Assembly: GCA_963735445.1 (NCBI GenBank)
Contig: CAVTLC010000055.1
Location: forward strand, 1-64,000
Reading direction: 5' to 3'
Length of the DNA: 64,000 nt
DNA from: AP-15 sp963735445
GTDB lineage: Bacteria; Pseudomonadota; Alphaproteobacteria; ATCC43930; CGMCC-115725
Shown piece after piece: positions 17,120 through 25,986 of the stretch. The position numbers and the translations under genes are program-made. Within the stretch, counting starts at the first letter, position 1. Each line of letters opens with the position of its first letter. The notes beneath the pieces were generated by a model. That model made no database searches. It was not told the DNA's origin and worked only from the letters and a program-made list of their open reading frames with translations.

Positions 17120-17814
17120 TCGGGCTCCGCCCGATTGTTGTGCTTGGTCGGGGTGCCGTTCCTTCGGCGCGCATAGCGGGCCGACAGAACGGCGCGGGAT
17201 ATCCACATCTCGTAGCGATCCCTAAGGAAAGGCTGGCGCGGCAAGGCTGCCGGGTTGAAGGCTCGCGTCAAACCCCATAAGACAAAGCACTCGCCGAGCC
17301 CGTGTACACGCGCAAGAAATGAATCATCGGCTGGAGCCGGTTGAAAACCATAGCGCTTAAAGACGCGCCCGATTTGCGAGGCCCCCAACCTTGCCGGCAG
17401 TGCTGGTTCGGCGCGAATGGCCCGCACGTCGCGCCACACCGGCTCGCGCTCGATATGTTCCGAAAACGCACGCAGCGAATAGTTGACTCGGTCGCGAACC
17501 GCGCAAGCCCAGCCAAGATCCGGGCCTTTCTCGGAATAACGCGGAAGATGCTCGTTCCAAAAGTGCAGACTCCCGACCGGCTCGCCAATCTCAACGCAGA
17601 GGCCGTCCGACAGCGACACCGGGGCGCGCGCCTGATCGAGCGCGACGCGCAACACGCAGGCGGGATCGTCGGTGAATTCATAGATGCCGTAATAGGAGCG
17701 CAGCATCGCGTCGACCCAAGCTACAGATCCCGTCCAGAGTTCGTCCGGCCAAGCGGCAGACGCGCTGCCGAGTGCGGTCACAAACCCCATTGCCGAGGCC
17801 GTGTCGGCGCTCAT
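17107..17814 (-). CDS. YkoP-like domain protein
   Basis: 235 residues, soluble. The segment VDAMLRSYYGIYEFTDDPAC followed by VSLSDGLCVEIGEPVGSLHFWNEHLP has the pattern of the YkoP-like domain ('LxDG..V..GD.VGxLHLWNEHLP'), which is often fused to or encoded beside polysaccharide deacetylases and glycosyltransferases in envelope clusters. No deacetylase motif is present. It directly precedes and overlaps the glycosyltransferase gene, which supports a joint envelope-glycan or glycolipid role. The function is unestablished and the family call is from motif memory. Confidence 0.5.
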   Translation of the reverse strand: MSADTASAMGFVTALGSASAAWPDELWTGSVAWVDAMLRSYYGIYEFTDDPACVLRVALDQARAPVSLSDGLCVEIGEPVGSLHFWNEHLPRYSEKGPDLGWACAVRDRVNYSLRAFSEHIEREPVWRDVRAIRAEPALPARLGASQIGRVFKRYGFQPAPADDSFLARVHGLGECFVLWGLTRAFNPAALPRQPFLRDRYEMWISRAVLSARYARRRNGTPTKHNNRAEPECLV

Positions 17815-18019
17815 CGCCGATCCTCAGAGACCATTGAAAGCTGAAGCCCCAGAGCAGTTTCCATCCCAGGTTCTCCCGCCGACCTCTAGGAGTGCATCGC
17901 TTTAGGCGCCGATGGCCGGTTTCCTGCAGGTCAGCGCGGGGAAGAACGCTAGTTGCGCAAAATAGTTCCAATTCTGAACGAAATACATCTCAGGTATTGC
18001 GGTACCGCGGCAAGGTCTC

Positions 18020-19144
18020 TTAGAGTGCAGAGGTGGAAGCGTTGCCGCGGTCACCGAGCATGTCTTCGATATAGATCGTTCGGATCAAGACAATCGCCGC
18101 GGCGGCAAGAGGTGTCGCGAACAACAGACCGAGAAAGCCGGCGAGAAGGGCGAGGATGAGTTGCGCCGACAAGATCAGCGCCGGCGGCAAGTGCACCGCC
18201 CGCCGCTGAACAAGAGGGACAAGAACGTATCCCTCGACCAAATGCACGGCCACATACAAGGCCACGACATAGACTGCGAGCGTCAGGTCGATCGATGCCG
18301 CAATCAGGACGCTCGGGATCGCCGAGACGATGGCGCCGATATACGGTACAAAAATCATGATCCCGGCCAAAAAGCCGAGAGCTACGGGAAGCGGGACTCC
18401 GAGCAGCCAGAGTCCGACAGCGACCATCGTGCCGAGCACTGTCATCGCAAACAGACGGCCCAGCATCCAGTACCACATCGTCCCGGAGGTCTCGTTCAGG
18501 ATCTCAGCTGCACGCCGGCGGCGGGGAGGCGGGACAAGTTTTATCAAACCGCCGCTATAGACGTGCGTCTCCGCAGCGACGTAGAGCGCGATAAATATGA
18601 TGACGACCATCCCGCCGATTACTTCGACAAGGTTACTCGCCACCCCAAAAAAGCTTTGCAGTACAGTGCCCGGAGCCGCCTGGAGATCTCCAAACTCTAG
18701 GTGCTGGATCGCGATCTTGCCAGGAGCAGACTGGCGGATCATCTGCATAACCTTTGCGGCCGCCGCCGGCAATTGAACCGAAAGCTGATTGAACTGATTG
18801 GCTATTGACTGCGAAAAGAACCAACCGATACCGGCGAGAAAGGCCACGATCAGCACGATCACCAGTAGCAGAGACCAGCCCACCGGCAGACGAGTGGGGC
18901 GGCTCAGTCCTTCGGCGGCACGTCTGAGGCAAATACCGAACAGCACCCCGGCAAAGATGACCAGGTCCACCCTGATCGTCAGCCATAAAAGCAAGACTGC
19001 GAGCCCAGTCAGCACCATCCAGGCCAGAGCGCGCGGGACACTCACCCCCGGGTCCCATCTGTTCATGCGTTTACGCCTTTGCACCTCCATCTCTGCAGGC
19101 AATCTCGGATCCGCCGCCGAAATCGAGGTCCGCGAAGGGTCCAT
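18020..19144 (-). CDS. AI-2E family transporter 2
   Basis: 374 residues, intact. Start ATG 19144 has a perfect GGAGGTGAT ribosome-binding site; GTG 19150, two codons earlier, lies within that site. Eight predicted helices, starting with ALAWMVLTGLAVLLLWL and WSLLLVIVLIVAFLAGIGWF; the long SIANQFNQL–LPAAAAKVMQM extracytoplasmic segment; and the conserved MIFVPYIGAIVSAIPSVLIA motif near the C-terminus. The cytoplasmic Arg/Lys-rich leader is typical. It is a paralogue of the permease at 14.8–16.0 kb, separated from it by the glycosyltransferase and YkoP-like genes on the same strand. Substrate unknown. Confidence 0.88.
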   Translation of the reverse strand: MDPSRTSISAADPRLPAEMEVQRRKRMNRWDPGVSVPRALAWMVLTGLAVLLLWLTIRVDLVIFAGVLFGICLRRAAEGLSRPTRLPVGWSLLLVIVLIVAFLAGIGWFFSQSIANQFNQLSVQLPAAAAKVMQMIRQSAPGKIAIQHLEFGDLQAAPGTVLQSFFGVASNLVEVIGGMVVIIFIALYVAAETHVYSGGLIKLVPPPRRRRAAEILNETSGTMWYWMLGRLFAMTVLGTMVAVGLWLLGVPLPVALGFLAGIMIFVPYIGAIVSAIPSVLIAASIDLTLAVYVVALYVAVHLVEGYVLVPLVQRRAVHLPPALILSAQLILALLAGFLGLLFATPLAAAAIVLIRTIYIEDMLGDRGNASTSAL

Positions 19145-19419
19145 TATCACCTCCGCTGCACACCTTTAGCTGCGTCTTCCTCGATCGGCTCCATGAACAT
19201 CCTGGATCTCCTTCTCACCGGAGTAGTTCTGTTCGGTCGTGCCTCGTTCACCCCCAAACGTCGGGATCGAACTTGGAGTTGCGGTGAGAAGAAGAGCGCA
19301 CGAACCTATCCACGTCCGCGCTCGCAGAGGGAACATTTCTCACGCAATTAGTGTTTTGACGCGGTGCAATCCCGGCTTCGCGGAATGGGTCGGGAGCACA
19401 AGGCTGACCGGGATTTACA

Positions 19420-21291
19420 ATGTGGCAGGCAAGAAGCTCGACCGAGCCTTGCGATCAATCTGCCGGTGGCGCAGTCGGTAGCAACGCCGGCCTTCTAAAC
19501 GAGCCCTATCCGCCACTTTCCCAGCTTGGCATCATTGGCGATCGGCGTACGGCTGCCGGGATTACCGCCGACGGTACCGTCCGGTGGCTGTGCCTGCCAA
19601 ATTATGACGGCACTCCCGTATTTGGTTGTCTGGTCGACGCGGTCCGCGGCGGCCGCTGGGCTTTGGGACCGACCAACGCTAATGCCGGCCGTCAGTCCTA
19701 TCACGGCGACACCAACGTGCTCGTGACCAATTGGCAGATGAGCCGCGGCGACATCGAGCTGACCGATGCGATGATCTGCCCCGAGAGCGCCCGGCCGGCA
19801 ATCGGTGAGGGCAAGCGCACTTTGCTGCGCCGGCTGCGGTGCCTGCGCGGCTCGGTCGAATGCACAATGCAGCTGATGCCGCGAGACGATTTCGCCAAGA
19901 GTGCGGTTAGCTCGCCGGTGCCGGGCGGGCTCGAACTGAGGGTCGGCGGTCTTGCCCTCGGATTGTGGACCTCGCACCCTTTTGAGTTGGCAAGTGCAGC
20001 CATTACTGCGCGCTTCACATTGGCCGAAGGAGAGGAGTTCTGGGCGGTGCTGGGCCTCGGCGAGGACCCCAAAGTTTGGGACGTAGACGCGGCCAAGGGT
20101 GCATTACAAGCAACATTATCTTTTTGGGAAGAGCGCAAGGGACGATACGACTACGAGGGACCTCGGCGGGATCAGGTCATCCGCTCGGCTTTCGCTATCG
20201 AGCTGCTTTCTTTTGCACCGACCGGCGCGATCGTTGCCGCCCCCACCAGCTCGCTTCCCGAGCGGATCGGGGGCGATCGCAACTATGATTACCGATATGC
20301 CTGGATACGCGATGCATCAATGGCGCTCGCGACCCTCTCGGTTCTTGGCGACCTTGAAAGCGCGGAGCGGTATCTGGGCTGGATATCGCGCCTCGGCTCG
20401 TCGACCGAAATGCCGCTGCAGGTGCTGTACCGGCCGGATGGCGGCACCCAGATCCGGCAGCGGCCCCGAAAGGAGCTCGCCGGATATCGCGGGTCGCAGC
20501 CGGTTCGATTTGGCAATCATGCCTATCGACAGCGTCAGATCGACTGTTTTGGCTATCTCGCCGACTGCGCCGTGATCTATTTGATCGAGGGCGGACGCTG
20601 GGCTCCTGAATATTGGCAAGTAATGACTCGTATCGCCGATTATACGATGAAAAGTTGGCGCAAGCCCAGCAACGGAATTTGGGAGCGCGATCGGCGGCGT
20701 CACTATATCAGCAGCAAGGTTATGAGCTGGACGACATTAAAGCGTACTCTCGAATTCGCTGACCGCACCGGGGACAGCGGAAATCTCCGGCAGTGGCGCC
20801 GGACAATGATCGAAATCCACGCCGATGTAATGAAACATGGCTGGAGCGACGAACTGCAGTCTTTTCGTCAGCATTATGATGCCGATACCGTGGATGCGTC
20901 GGCTCTGCTGATCCCATTAATGGGGTTTCTGGAGCCACACCATCCTCGCGTCGTCGCGACCGTCCGGCGCATCGAGCAAGATCTGATGATTGACGGTCTC
21001 GTGCACCGTTTTCGCCCCCAAAACAGCGATCTTTCGATGGGCGAGTTCGAGGGCGCCTTTCTGCCGTGCTGTTTTTGGCTGGCCGCGGTCTATGCCCTGA
21101 TGGACCGCAATGAGGATGCCGAAGCGATGCTGCGGCGCATCGAGGAATTGAGCACGCAGACCGGGCTGTTCTCGGAAGAGGTCGACAGCCGCTCGGGCGA
21201 GCTGCTCGGCAACCTGCCAATGATATTTTCGCACGCGGAATACGCCCGAGCGGTGTTGCAGCTTGCCAATCGGTGGCCGCGCGGCATCTGA
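19420..21291 (+). CDS. Glycoside hydrolase family 15 protein (glucoamylase/trehalase type)
   Basis: 623 residues. The N-terminal GH15 super-sandwich begins YPPLSQLGIIGDRRTAAGIT with WLCLPNYDGTPVFGCLVD. The (alpha/alpha)6 barrel has NYDYRYAWIRDASMAL, and the two expected acids: the general-acid Glu in GIWERDRRRHY (about residue 421) and the general-base Glu in MGEFEGAFLPCCFW (about residue 541). No signal peptide, so it acts in the cytoplasm on glycogen-, maltodextrin- or trehalose-type substrates, releasing beta-glucose. The start at ATG 19420 is tentative; the GH15 homology begins about residue 28. About 275 bases separate it from the divergent AI-2E gene, room for a shared promoter region. 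Confidence 0.88.
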   Translation: MWQARSSTEPCDQSAGGAVGSNAGLLNEPYPPLSQLGIIGDRRTAAGITADGTVRWLCLPNYDGTPVFGCLVDAVRGGRWALGPTNANAGRQSYHGDTNVLVTNWQMSRGDIELTDAMICPESARPAIGEGKRTLLRRLRCLRGSVECTMQLMPRDDFAKSAVSSPVPGGLELRVGGLALGLWTSHPFELASAAITARFTLAEGEEFWAVLGLGEDPKVWDVDAAKGALQATLSFWEERKGRYDYEGPRRDQVIRSAFAIELLSFAPTGAIVAAPTSSLPERIGGDRNYDYRYAWIRDASMALATLSVLGDLESAERYLGWISRLGSSTEMPLQVLYRPDGGTQIRQRPRKELAGYRGSQPVRFGNHAYRQRQIDCFGYLADCAVIYLIEGGRWAPEYWQVMTRIADYTMKSWRKPSNGIWERDRRRHYISSKVMSWTTLKRTLEFADRTGDSGNLRQWRRTMIEIHADVMKHGWSDELQSFRQHYDADTVDASALLIPLMGFLEPHHPRVVATVRRIEQDLMIDGLVHRFRPQNSDLSMGEFEGAFLPCCFWLAAVYALMDRNEDAEAMLRRIEELSTQTGLFSEEVDSRSGELLGNLPMIFSHAEYARAVLQLANRWPRGI

Positions 21292-21321
21292 CCAAATCCG
21301 CCGTCTTGAACAGGAGATAAG

Positions 21322-22329
21322 ATGCCGCAAACCATCGTCATAACCGGCGCTTCGGCCGGCGTCGGCCGGGCCACGGCGCATGCTTTTGCCGCGCCAGGCG
21401 TGCAGATAGGCCTGATCGCACGTGGCACCACGGGCTTACAAGCAGCGGCGGCAGAGGTCGAAAAACGCGGCGCGAAGGCGCTAACGCTGCCCCTCGACAT
21501 GGCCGATCCCGACGCTGTGGAAGCGGCAGCCGAGCGCGTCGAGAACCACTTTGGCCCAATCGATATCTGGGTCAACTGTGCGATGACGACTGTCTTCGCC
21601 CCGTTTCATCGGATTAAACCGGAAGAGTACCGCCGCGCGACCGAAGTGACCTATCTCGGCTTTGTCTATGGCACGATGGCGGCTCTGAAGCGAATGCGGG
21701 AGCGCAACCGCGGGACAATCGTGCAAGTCGGCTCGGCTTTGAGCTATCGTGCGGTGCCGCTGCAATCGGCCTATTGCGGCGCCAAATTCGCGATCCGCGG
21801 ATTCACCGACAGCCTGCGCACGGAACTGCTGCATGACGGGGTCGACGTCCACCTCGTGATGGTGCAGATGCCGGCGCTCAACACGCCTCAGTTCAACTGG
21901 GCGCGAAACAAATTGAGCCGGCGACCACAGCCGATCCCGCCGATTTTCCAACCGGAAGTTGCCGCTGACGCAATCGTCTATGCAGCGAAATCTCGACGCC
22001 GCGAGATCTGGGTCGGACGATCGAGTGTAAAGGCGATCGTCGGCAATAAATTATTCCCCGGATTGCTCGACCGGTACCTCGCCAAAAACGGCTATAGCGG
22101 CCAACTGACGCAGGAACCAACCGAACCCGGGCAGCCCGACAATCTTTTTGATCCGGTGCCCGGGGATCCCGGCACGCACGGCCGCTTCGACAATCGGGCG
22201 ACATCAAGCAGCCCTCAACTATGGCTGAACCGACACCGCAGCACGCTGCTGGCGATCGGGCTGGCCGTCGCGGCGGGGGCTGCAACCATGGTAATCGGCG
22301 CAAAACCACTCGCTCGGCAGGTTGAATAG
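21322..22329 (+). CDS. SDR family oxidoreductase with C-terminal membrane anchor (copy 1)
   Basis: 335 residues with AGGAG before ATG 21322. The Rossmann motif TGASAGVGRATAHAF binds NAD(P); the catalytic Ser/Tyr/Lys are in VQVGSALSYR and SAYCGAKFAIRGF. The third motif reads IDIWVNCAMTTVFAP, with Cys in place of the second Asn of the usual NNAG. After the SDR core there is a conserved tail (FPGLLDRYLAKNGYSGQLTQE, DNLFDPVPGD.GTHGRFDN) and a final helix STLLAIGLAVAAGAATMVIGA. A close paralogue sits at 34049–35209 on the other side of the respiratory cluster. Substrate unknown. Confidence 0.85.
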   Translation: MPQTIVITGASAGVGRATAHAFAAPGVQIGLIARGTTGLQAAAAEVEKRGAKALTLPLDMADPDAVEAAAERVENHFGPIDIWVNCAMTTVFAPFHRIKPEEYRRATEVTYLGFVYGTMAALKRMRERNRGTIVQVGSALSYRAVPLQSAYCGAKFAIRGFTDSLRTELLHDGVDVHLVMVQMPALNTPQFNWARNKLSRRPQPIPPIFQPEVAADAIVYAAKSRRREIWVGRSSVKAIVGNKLFPGLLDRYLAKNGYSGQLTQEPTEPGQPDNLFDPVPGDPGTHGRFDNRATSSSPQLWLNRHRSTLLAIGLAVAAGAATMVIGAKPLARQVE

Positions 22330-22411
22330 ACCAAGTATCGCTGGAACCCAATCGCAAGTACCCCGTTAAAGGTCGTGCGGCCCGTTCAAGGTCGCGGTCG
22401 CGGAGTACCTG

Positions 22412-23062
22412 GTGGCGATCTTCGGACCGAGAGCCAACATGTGGATGAACCTGGCGTTGATTGGGACCGCCGGTTTATTCGCGATGCTGCTTCTCGCGAT
22501 TTGGGTGGTCCCGGTCATGGGTTACAATACACAAGAACGTTATACTCCGGAGCAACCGGTCCCATTCAGTCATCGCCATCATGTCGGCGGGCTCGGGCTC
22601 GATTGCCGGTATTGCCACACGTCAGTGGAAATTTCTCAGAACGCGGGTATTCCGCCGACTGAGACTTGCATGACCTGCCATTCTCAAATCTGGACCAATG
22701 CCGCAATTCTGGCGCCAGTAAGGCAGAGCCTCGCCGAAAATCGGCCATTGCGCTGGAGTGCCGTGTACGAGCTGCCCGATTACGTCTACTTCGACCACAG
22801 CATTCATATCGCGAAAGGTGTCGGCTGCACCGAATGCCACGGTCCGATAGGCGAGATGGCGCTGACCTGGAAAGCGACGACGCTTTACATGAGCTGGTGC
22901 CTTTCCTGCCACCGGGACCCGGCGCCGCATCTGCGGCCGCTCAACCAGGTATTCAATCCGTTTTGGAAGCGCACCCCCGACACGCCTTCGGGCAAGCAAT
23001 TAATGGCGGCTTATCACATCCATCCGGAAACGCTGTCTGACTGCTCGGTGTGCCACCGATGA
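22412..23062 (+). CDS. actA: Alternative complex III, multiheme cytochrome c subunit ActA
   Basis: 216 residues with a single N-terminal anchor (MNLALIGTAGLFAMLLLAIWVV) and five CXXCH haem sites: CRYCH, CMTCH, CTECH, CLSCH and CSVCH, the last two residues from the C-terminus. This matches the pentahaem ActA of the quinol:cytochrome c/oxidase oxidoreductase. GTG 22412 is the upstream start; ATG 22439 is an alternative. The stop overlaps ActB's ATG by four bases. Electrons from quinol would pass through ActB Fe–S centres to this cytochrome and ActE, then to the caa3 oxidase. Confidence 0.88.
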   Translation: MAIFGPRANMWMNLALIGTAGLFAMLLLAIWVVPVMGYNTQERYTPEQPVPFSHRHHVGGLGLDCRYCHTSVEISQNAGIPPTETCMTCHSQIWTNAAILAPVRQSLAENRPLRWSAVYELPDYVYFDHSIHIAKGVGCTECHGPIGEMALTWKATTLYMSWCLSCHRDPAPHLRPLNQVFNPFWKRTPDTPSGKQLMAAYHIHPETLSDCSVCHR

Positions 23063-25986
23063 GCGCCTCATCGCGAAACTACTGGCGCACTCTCGAAGAG
23101 CTGGCGGAAACACCGGAATTTGGCGCGATCGTTGAACAAGAGGTGCCGCGCTTTCGCGAGGTGCTGGGTCAGTTCGATCGGCGCCGATTTCTTCAGCTGA
23201 TGGCGGCTTCGATGGCGTTGGGCGGGTTGTCGGCCTGCGGGCCCGAGCCCAACGCACGCCAGCTCCTCCCCTATGTTGTCCAGCCTCCGGGAATTGTGCC
23301 GCAACAGTCGCGCTTTTACGCGACGGCAACGACCAGGGACGGCTATGCGAGCGGCGTTTTGATCACGCATCAGATGGGCCGCCCGTTCAAGGTCGAAGGA
23401 AACCCGCAGCATCCCGCCAGTCTCGGCGCCGCCAGTGCGATTATGCAGGCGTCTATTCTGACGCTTTACGACCCGCGGCGCTCCCAGAGCATCGTCGGCC
23501 ACGGCCAGATCGATACCTGGGAAAGATTTATTACCGTAATGTTTGAGCGCCGCCAGCAGCTTTTGGCGCGCGGCGGCGATGGGCTCCGGGTGCTGACGGG
23601 AACCGTGACCTCGCCGTCGCTGATCGCGCAAATGGAAACCTTGCAGCGGCAGTTTCCCAATATGCAGTGGCACGGCTGGGAGCCGCTTCACCGCGACGAT
23701 GAGCGCGCGGCCACCCGCCAAGCCTTTGGCCGGGAACTCGACCGGGTTTTCAATGTCGACGCGGCCGATGTGATTTTCGCCGTCGAAAGCGATCTGATTT
23801 CGGCGATACCGGGCTGGCTCGCTTATGCCCGCCAATTTGCCGCCCGCCGCCGTCCCGACGAGACCGGCGGCAAGATGAGCCGCGTCTATGCGATCGAAAG
23901 CACGCCGACCTTGATCGGCGCCAAAGCCGATCATCGATTGCCGCTGCCGCCGCCTGAACTTGCCGCCGCACTGCGCTATCTGGCTGCGGCAGTGGGTGTC
24001 GGCCCGCAGGAGTGGAAACACGCACCGCCCAAGGATGCCGCCTGGCTCGATGCCGCGGCCCAGGATTTGGCCAAGAACCGTGGACGGGTCCTGGTGCATG
24101 CCGGCCGCGAGCAGCCGGCCGAAATCCATCTCCTCGCCGATGCGATCAACGGGGCGTTGGGCGCCTTTGGGACGACGATCCGGTTGATCGAACCAGTCGC
24201 CGTCGCCGCACCTTCGATGCGCCAGTCGCTCAAAGACCTCGTCGACGATATGATTGCGGGCAAGGTCGACACCCTGCTGATGCTGGGGGTCAATCCGGTT
24301 TATACCGCACCCCCCGATCTCGATTTTGCCAAGGCGCTGCGGCAGGTGCCGTTATCGGTCAGCCTGGCGCTCTATGCCGACGAGACTGCGATCGCCAGCA
24401 CCTGGCATGTGCCGGCGGCGCATGAGTATGAGGCCTGGAGCGACGCCCGCGCCTTTGACGGGACGATCACGATCCAGCAGCCGCAGGTCCGCCGTCTTTA
24501 TGGCGGGCATTCGGCGCAAGAGGTGCTGGCGATACTGCAGGGCAACACTCTGCCGGAAGATTACGGGCTGCTCCGCACGTTCTGGCAGCAGCAGGCGCAG
24601 CAGCGCGGCGCTGGGGATTTCGAGCATTTCTGGCATGAATCGGTGCGCATCGGCGTCGTCGAGAACAGCGCCGCGGCACCGGTCACGGCTCAGCCCAAGG
24701 CGGATGTCGCCGCGATACCGACCGCCCCTGCCGAACCCCCGAATGCCGGTCTTGCTCTGCTGTTCCGACCCGATCCGCTGATCTGGGACGGGCATTACGC
24801 CGACAATCCGTGGTTGTTGGAGATGGCGCGGCCGTTCACCCGGCTCACCTGGGATAACGCGGCGCTGATCGCACCGGCGACCGCCAAGCGGCTCGGTCTC
24901 GACACCGAAGATGTCCTCGAGATCACGTCGAATGGCCGAAAGCTTTCCACGCCGATTTTTGTCCTTCCCGGGCAAGCGCCCGACTGCATCACGCTGCCGC
25001 TGGGATGGGGCCGCCGCGCCGGAGGGCTTGCAGTCGGGGTCGGATTCGACGCCTACCAACTGCGCTCGCTTGAAGCGCCTTGGGTGGGTGCCGGCGTGCT
25101 CAGCAAAACCGGCGAAACCTATCGGCTGGCGACGACGCAAGGGCAGGATCGCGTCACCGGCCGTGACCTGATCCGTGAAGGGTCGCTCGCCGACTTTCAA
25201 AAGAATCCCCAATTTCTGCAAAAGAAAGAAAACGACGAGTCGCTGTACCCGCCTTACAAGTATCCGCGCTACGCCTGGGCGATGTCGGTCGATCTCAATT
25301 CTTGTATCGGCTGCCAAGCTTGCGCCGTCGCCTGTCAGGCGGAAAACAATGTTCCGATCGTCGGCAAGGATCAGGTGCTCGACAACCGCGTCATGCATTG
25401 GCTGCGCATCGACCGGTATTACTCCGGCTCGCCTGACGATCCGCAGACTAGTTTCGAACCGATGCCGTGCATGCATTGCGAGAATGCGCCGTGCGAGGTC
25501 GTCTGCCCGGTGCACGCCACCGTGCATGACCATTCGGGCCTCAATGTCATGGTCTACAACCGCTGCGTCGGCACGCGGTTTTGCTCCAATAACTGCCCCT
25601 ACAAGGTGCGGCGGTTCAACTTTTACGCTTATGCCGACCAAAACGAACGTCCTGCGGAGTCCTGGAACCCGGAGGTCACGGTCCGCGGCCGCGGCGTCAT
25701 GGAAAAATGCACCTATTGCATCCAGCGCATTCGCCAGGCGGAAATCGACGCCGACAAAGAAAACCGCCTCGTGCGCGACGGCGAAATCGTCACCGCCTGC
25801 CAGCAGAGCTGCCCGACGCAGGCGATCATCTTCGGCAATCGCAACGATCACGACAGTGCCGTTGCGCGCCGCAAGGCGAGCCCGCTCGATTACGTATTGC
25901 TGGGTGACCTGAACACACGGCCCCGCACCAGCTACACGGCGGTGATCCGCAATCCCAATCCCGCCATTGGAGATAAAGAGGCGTGA
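23059..25986 (+). CDS. actB: Alternative complex III subunit ActB (Tat-exported, Fe–S)
   Basis: 975 residues from ATG 23059 (ATGA overlap with actA). A twin-arginine signal near residue 43 (FDRRRFLQLMAASMALGGLSACG) shows export. The long central part is a molybdopterin-oxidoreductase-like domain (as in other ActB proteins, not expected to hold Mo). From about residue 749 come four-cluster ferredoxin motifs: CIGCQACAVACQ, CMHCENAPCEVVCPVHAT, a C..FCSNNCPYK motif, and CTYCIQRIR with CQQSCPTQAI. It is the electron-carrying core of alternative complex III. A four-base overlap with actC follows. Confidence 0.9.
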   Translation: MSASSRNYWRTLEELAETPEFGAIVEQEVPRFREVLGQFDRRRFLQLMAASMALGGLSACGPEPNARQLLPYVVQPPGIVPQQSRFYATATTRDGYASGVLITHQMGRPFKVEGNPQHPASLGAASAIMQASILTLYDPRRSQSIVGHGQIDTWERFITVMFERRQQLLARGGDGLRVLTGTVTSPSLIAQMETLQRQFPNMQWHGWEPLHRDDERAATRQAFGRELDRVFNVDAADVIFAVESDLISAIPGWLAYARQFAARRRPDETGGKMSRVYAIESTPTLIGAKADHRLPLPPPELAAALRYLAAAVGVGPQEWKHAPPKDAAWLDAAAQDLAKNRGRVLVHAGREQPAEIHLLADAINGALGAFGTTIRLIEPVAVAAPSMRQSLKDLVDDMIAGKVDTLLMLGVNPVYTAPPDLDFAKALRQVPLSVSLALYADETAIASTWHVPAAHEYEAWSDARAFDGTITIQQPQVRRLYGGHSAQEVLAILQGNTLPEDYGLLRTFWQQQAQQRGAGDFEHFWHESVRIGVVENSAAAPVTAQPKADVAAIPTAPAEPPNAGLALLFRPDPLIWDGHYADNPWLLEMARPFTRLTWDNAALIAPATAKRLGLDTEDVLEITSNGRKLSTPIFVLPGQAPDCITLPLGWGRRAGGLAVGVGFDAYQLRSLEAPWVGAGVLSKTGETYRLATTQGQDRVTGRDLIREGSLADFQKNPQFLQKKENDESLYPPYKYPRYAWAMSVDLNSCIGCQACAVACQAENNVPIVGKDQVLDNRVMHWLRIDRYYSGSPDDPQTSFEPMPCMHCENAPCEVVCPVHATVHDHSGLNVMVYNRCVGTRFCSNNCPYKVRRFNFYAYADQNERPAESWNPEVTVRGRGVMEKCTYCIQRIRQAEIDADKENRLVRDGEIVTACQQSCPTQAIIFGNRNDHDSAVARRKASPLDYVLLGDLNTRPRTSYTAVIRNPNPAIGDKEA

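Noticed and set aside
24352..25851. 499-codon frame antisense to actB
   Set aside because: Shadow frame typical of high-GC coding DNA. actB motifs on the plus strand are unambiguous.
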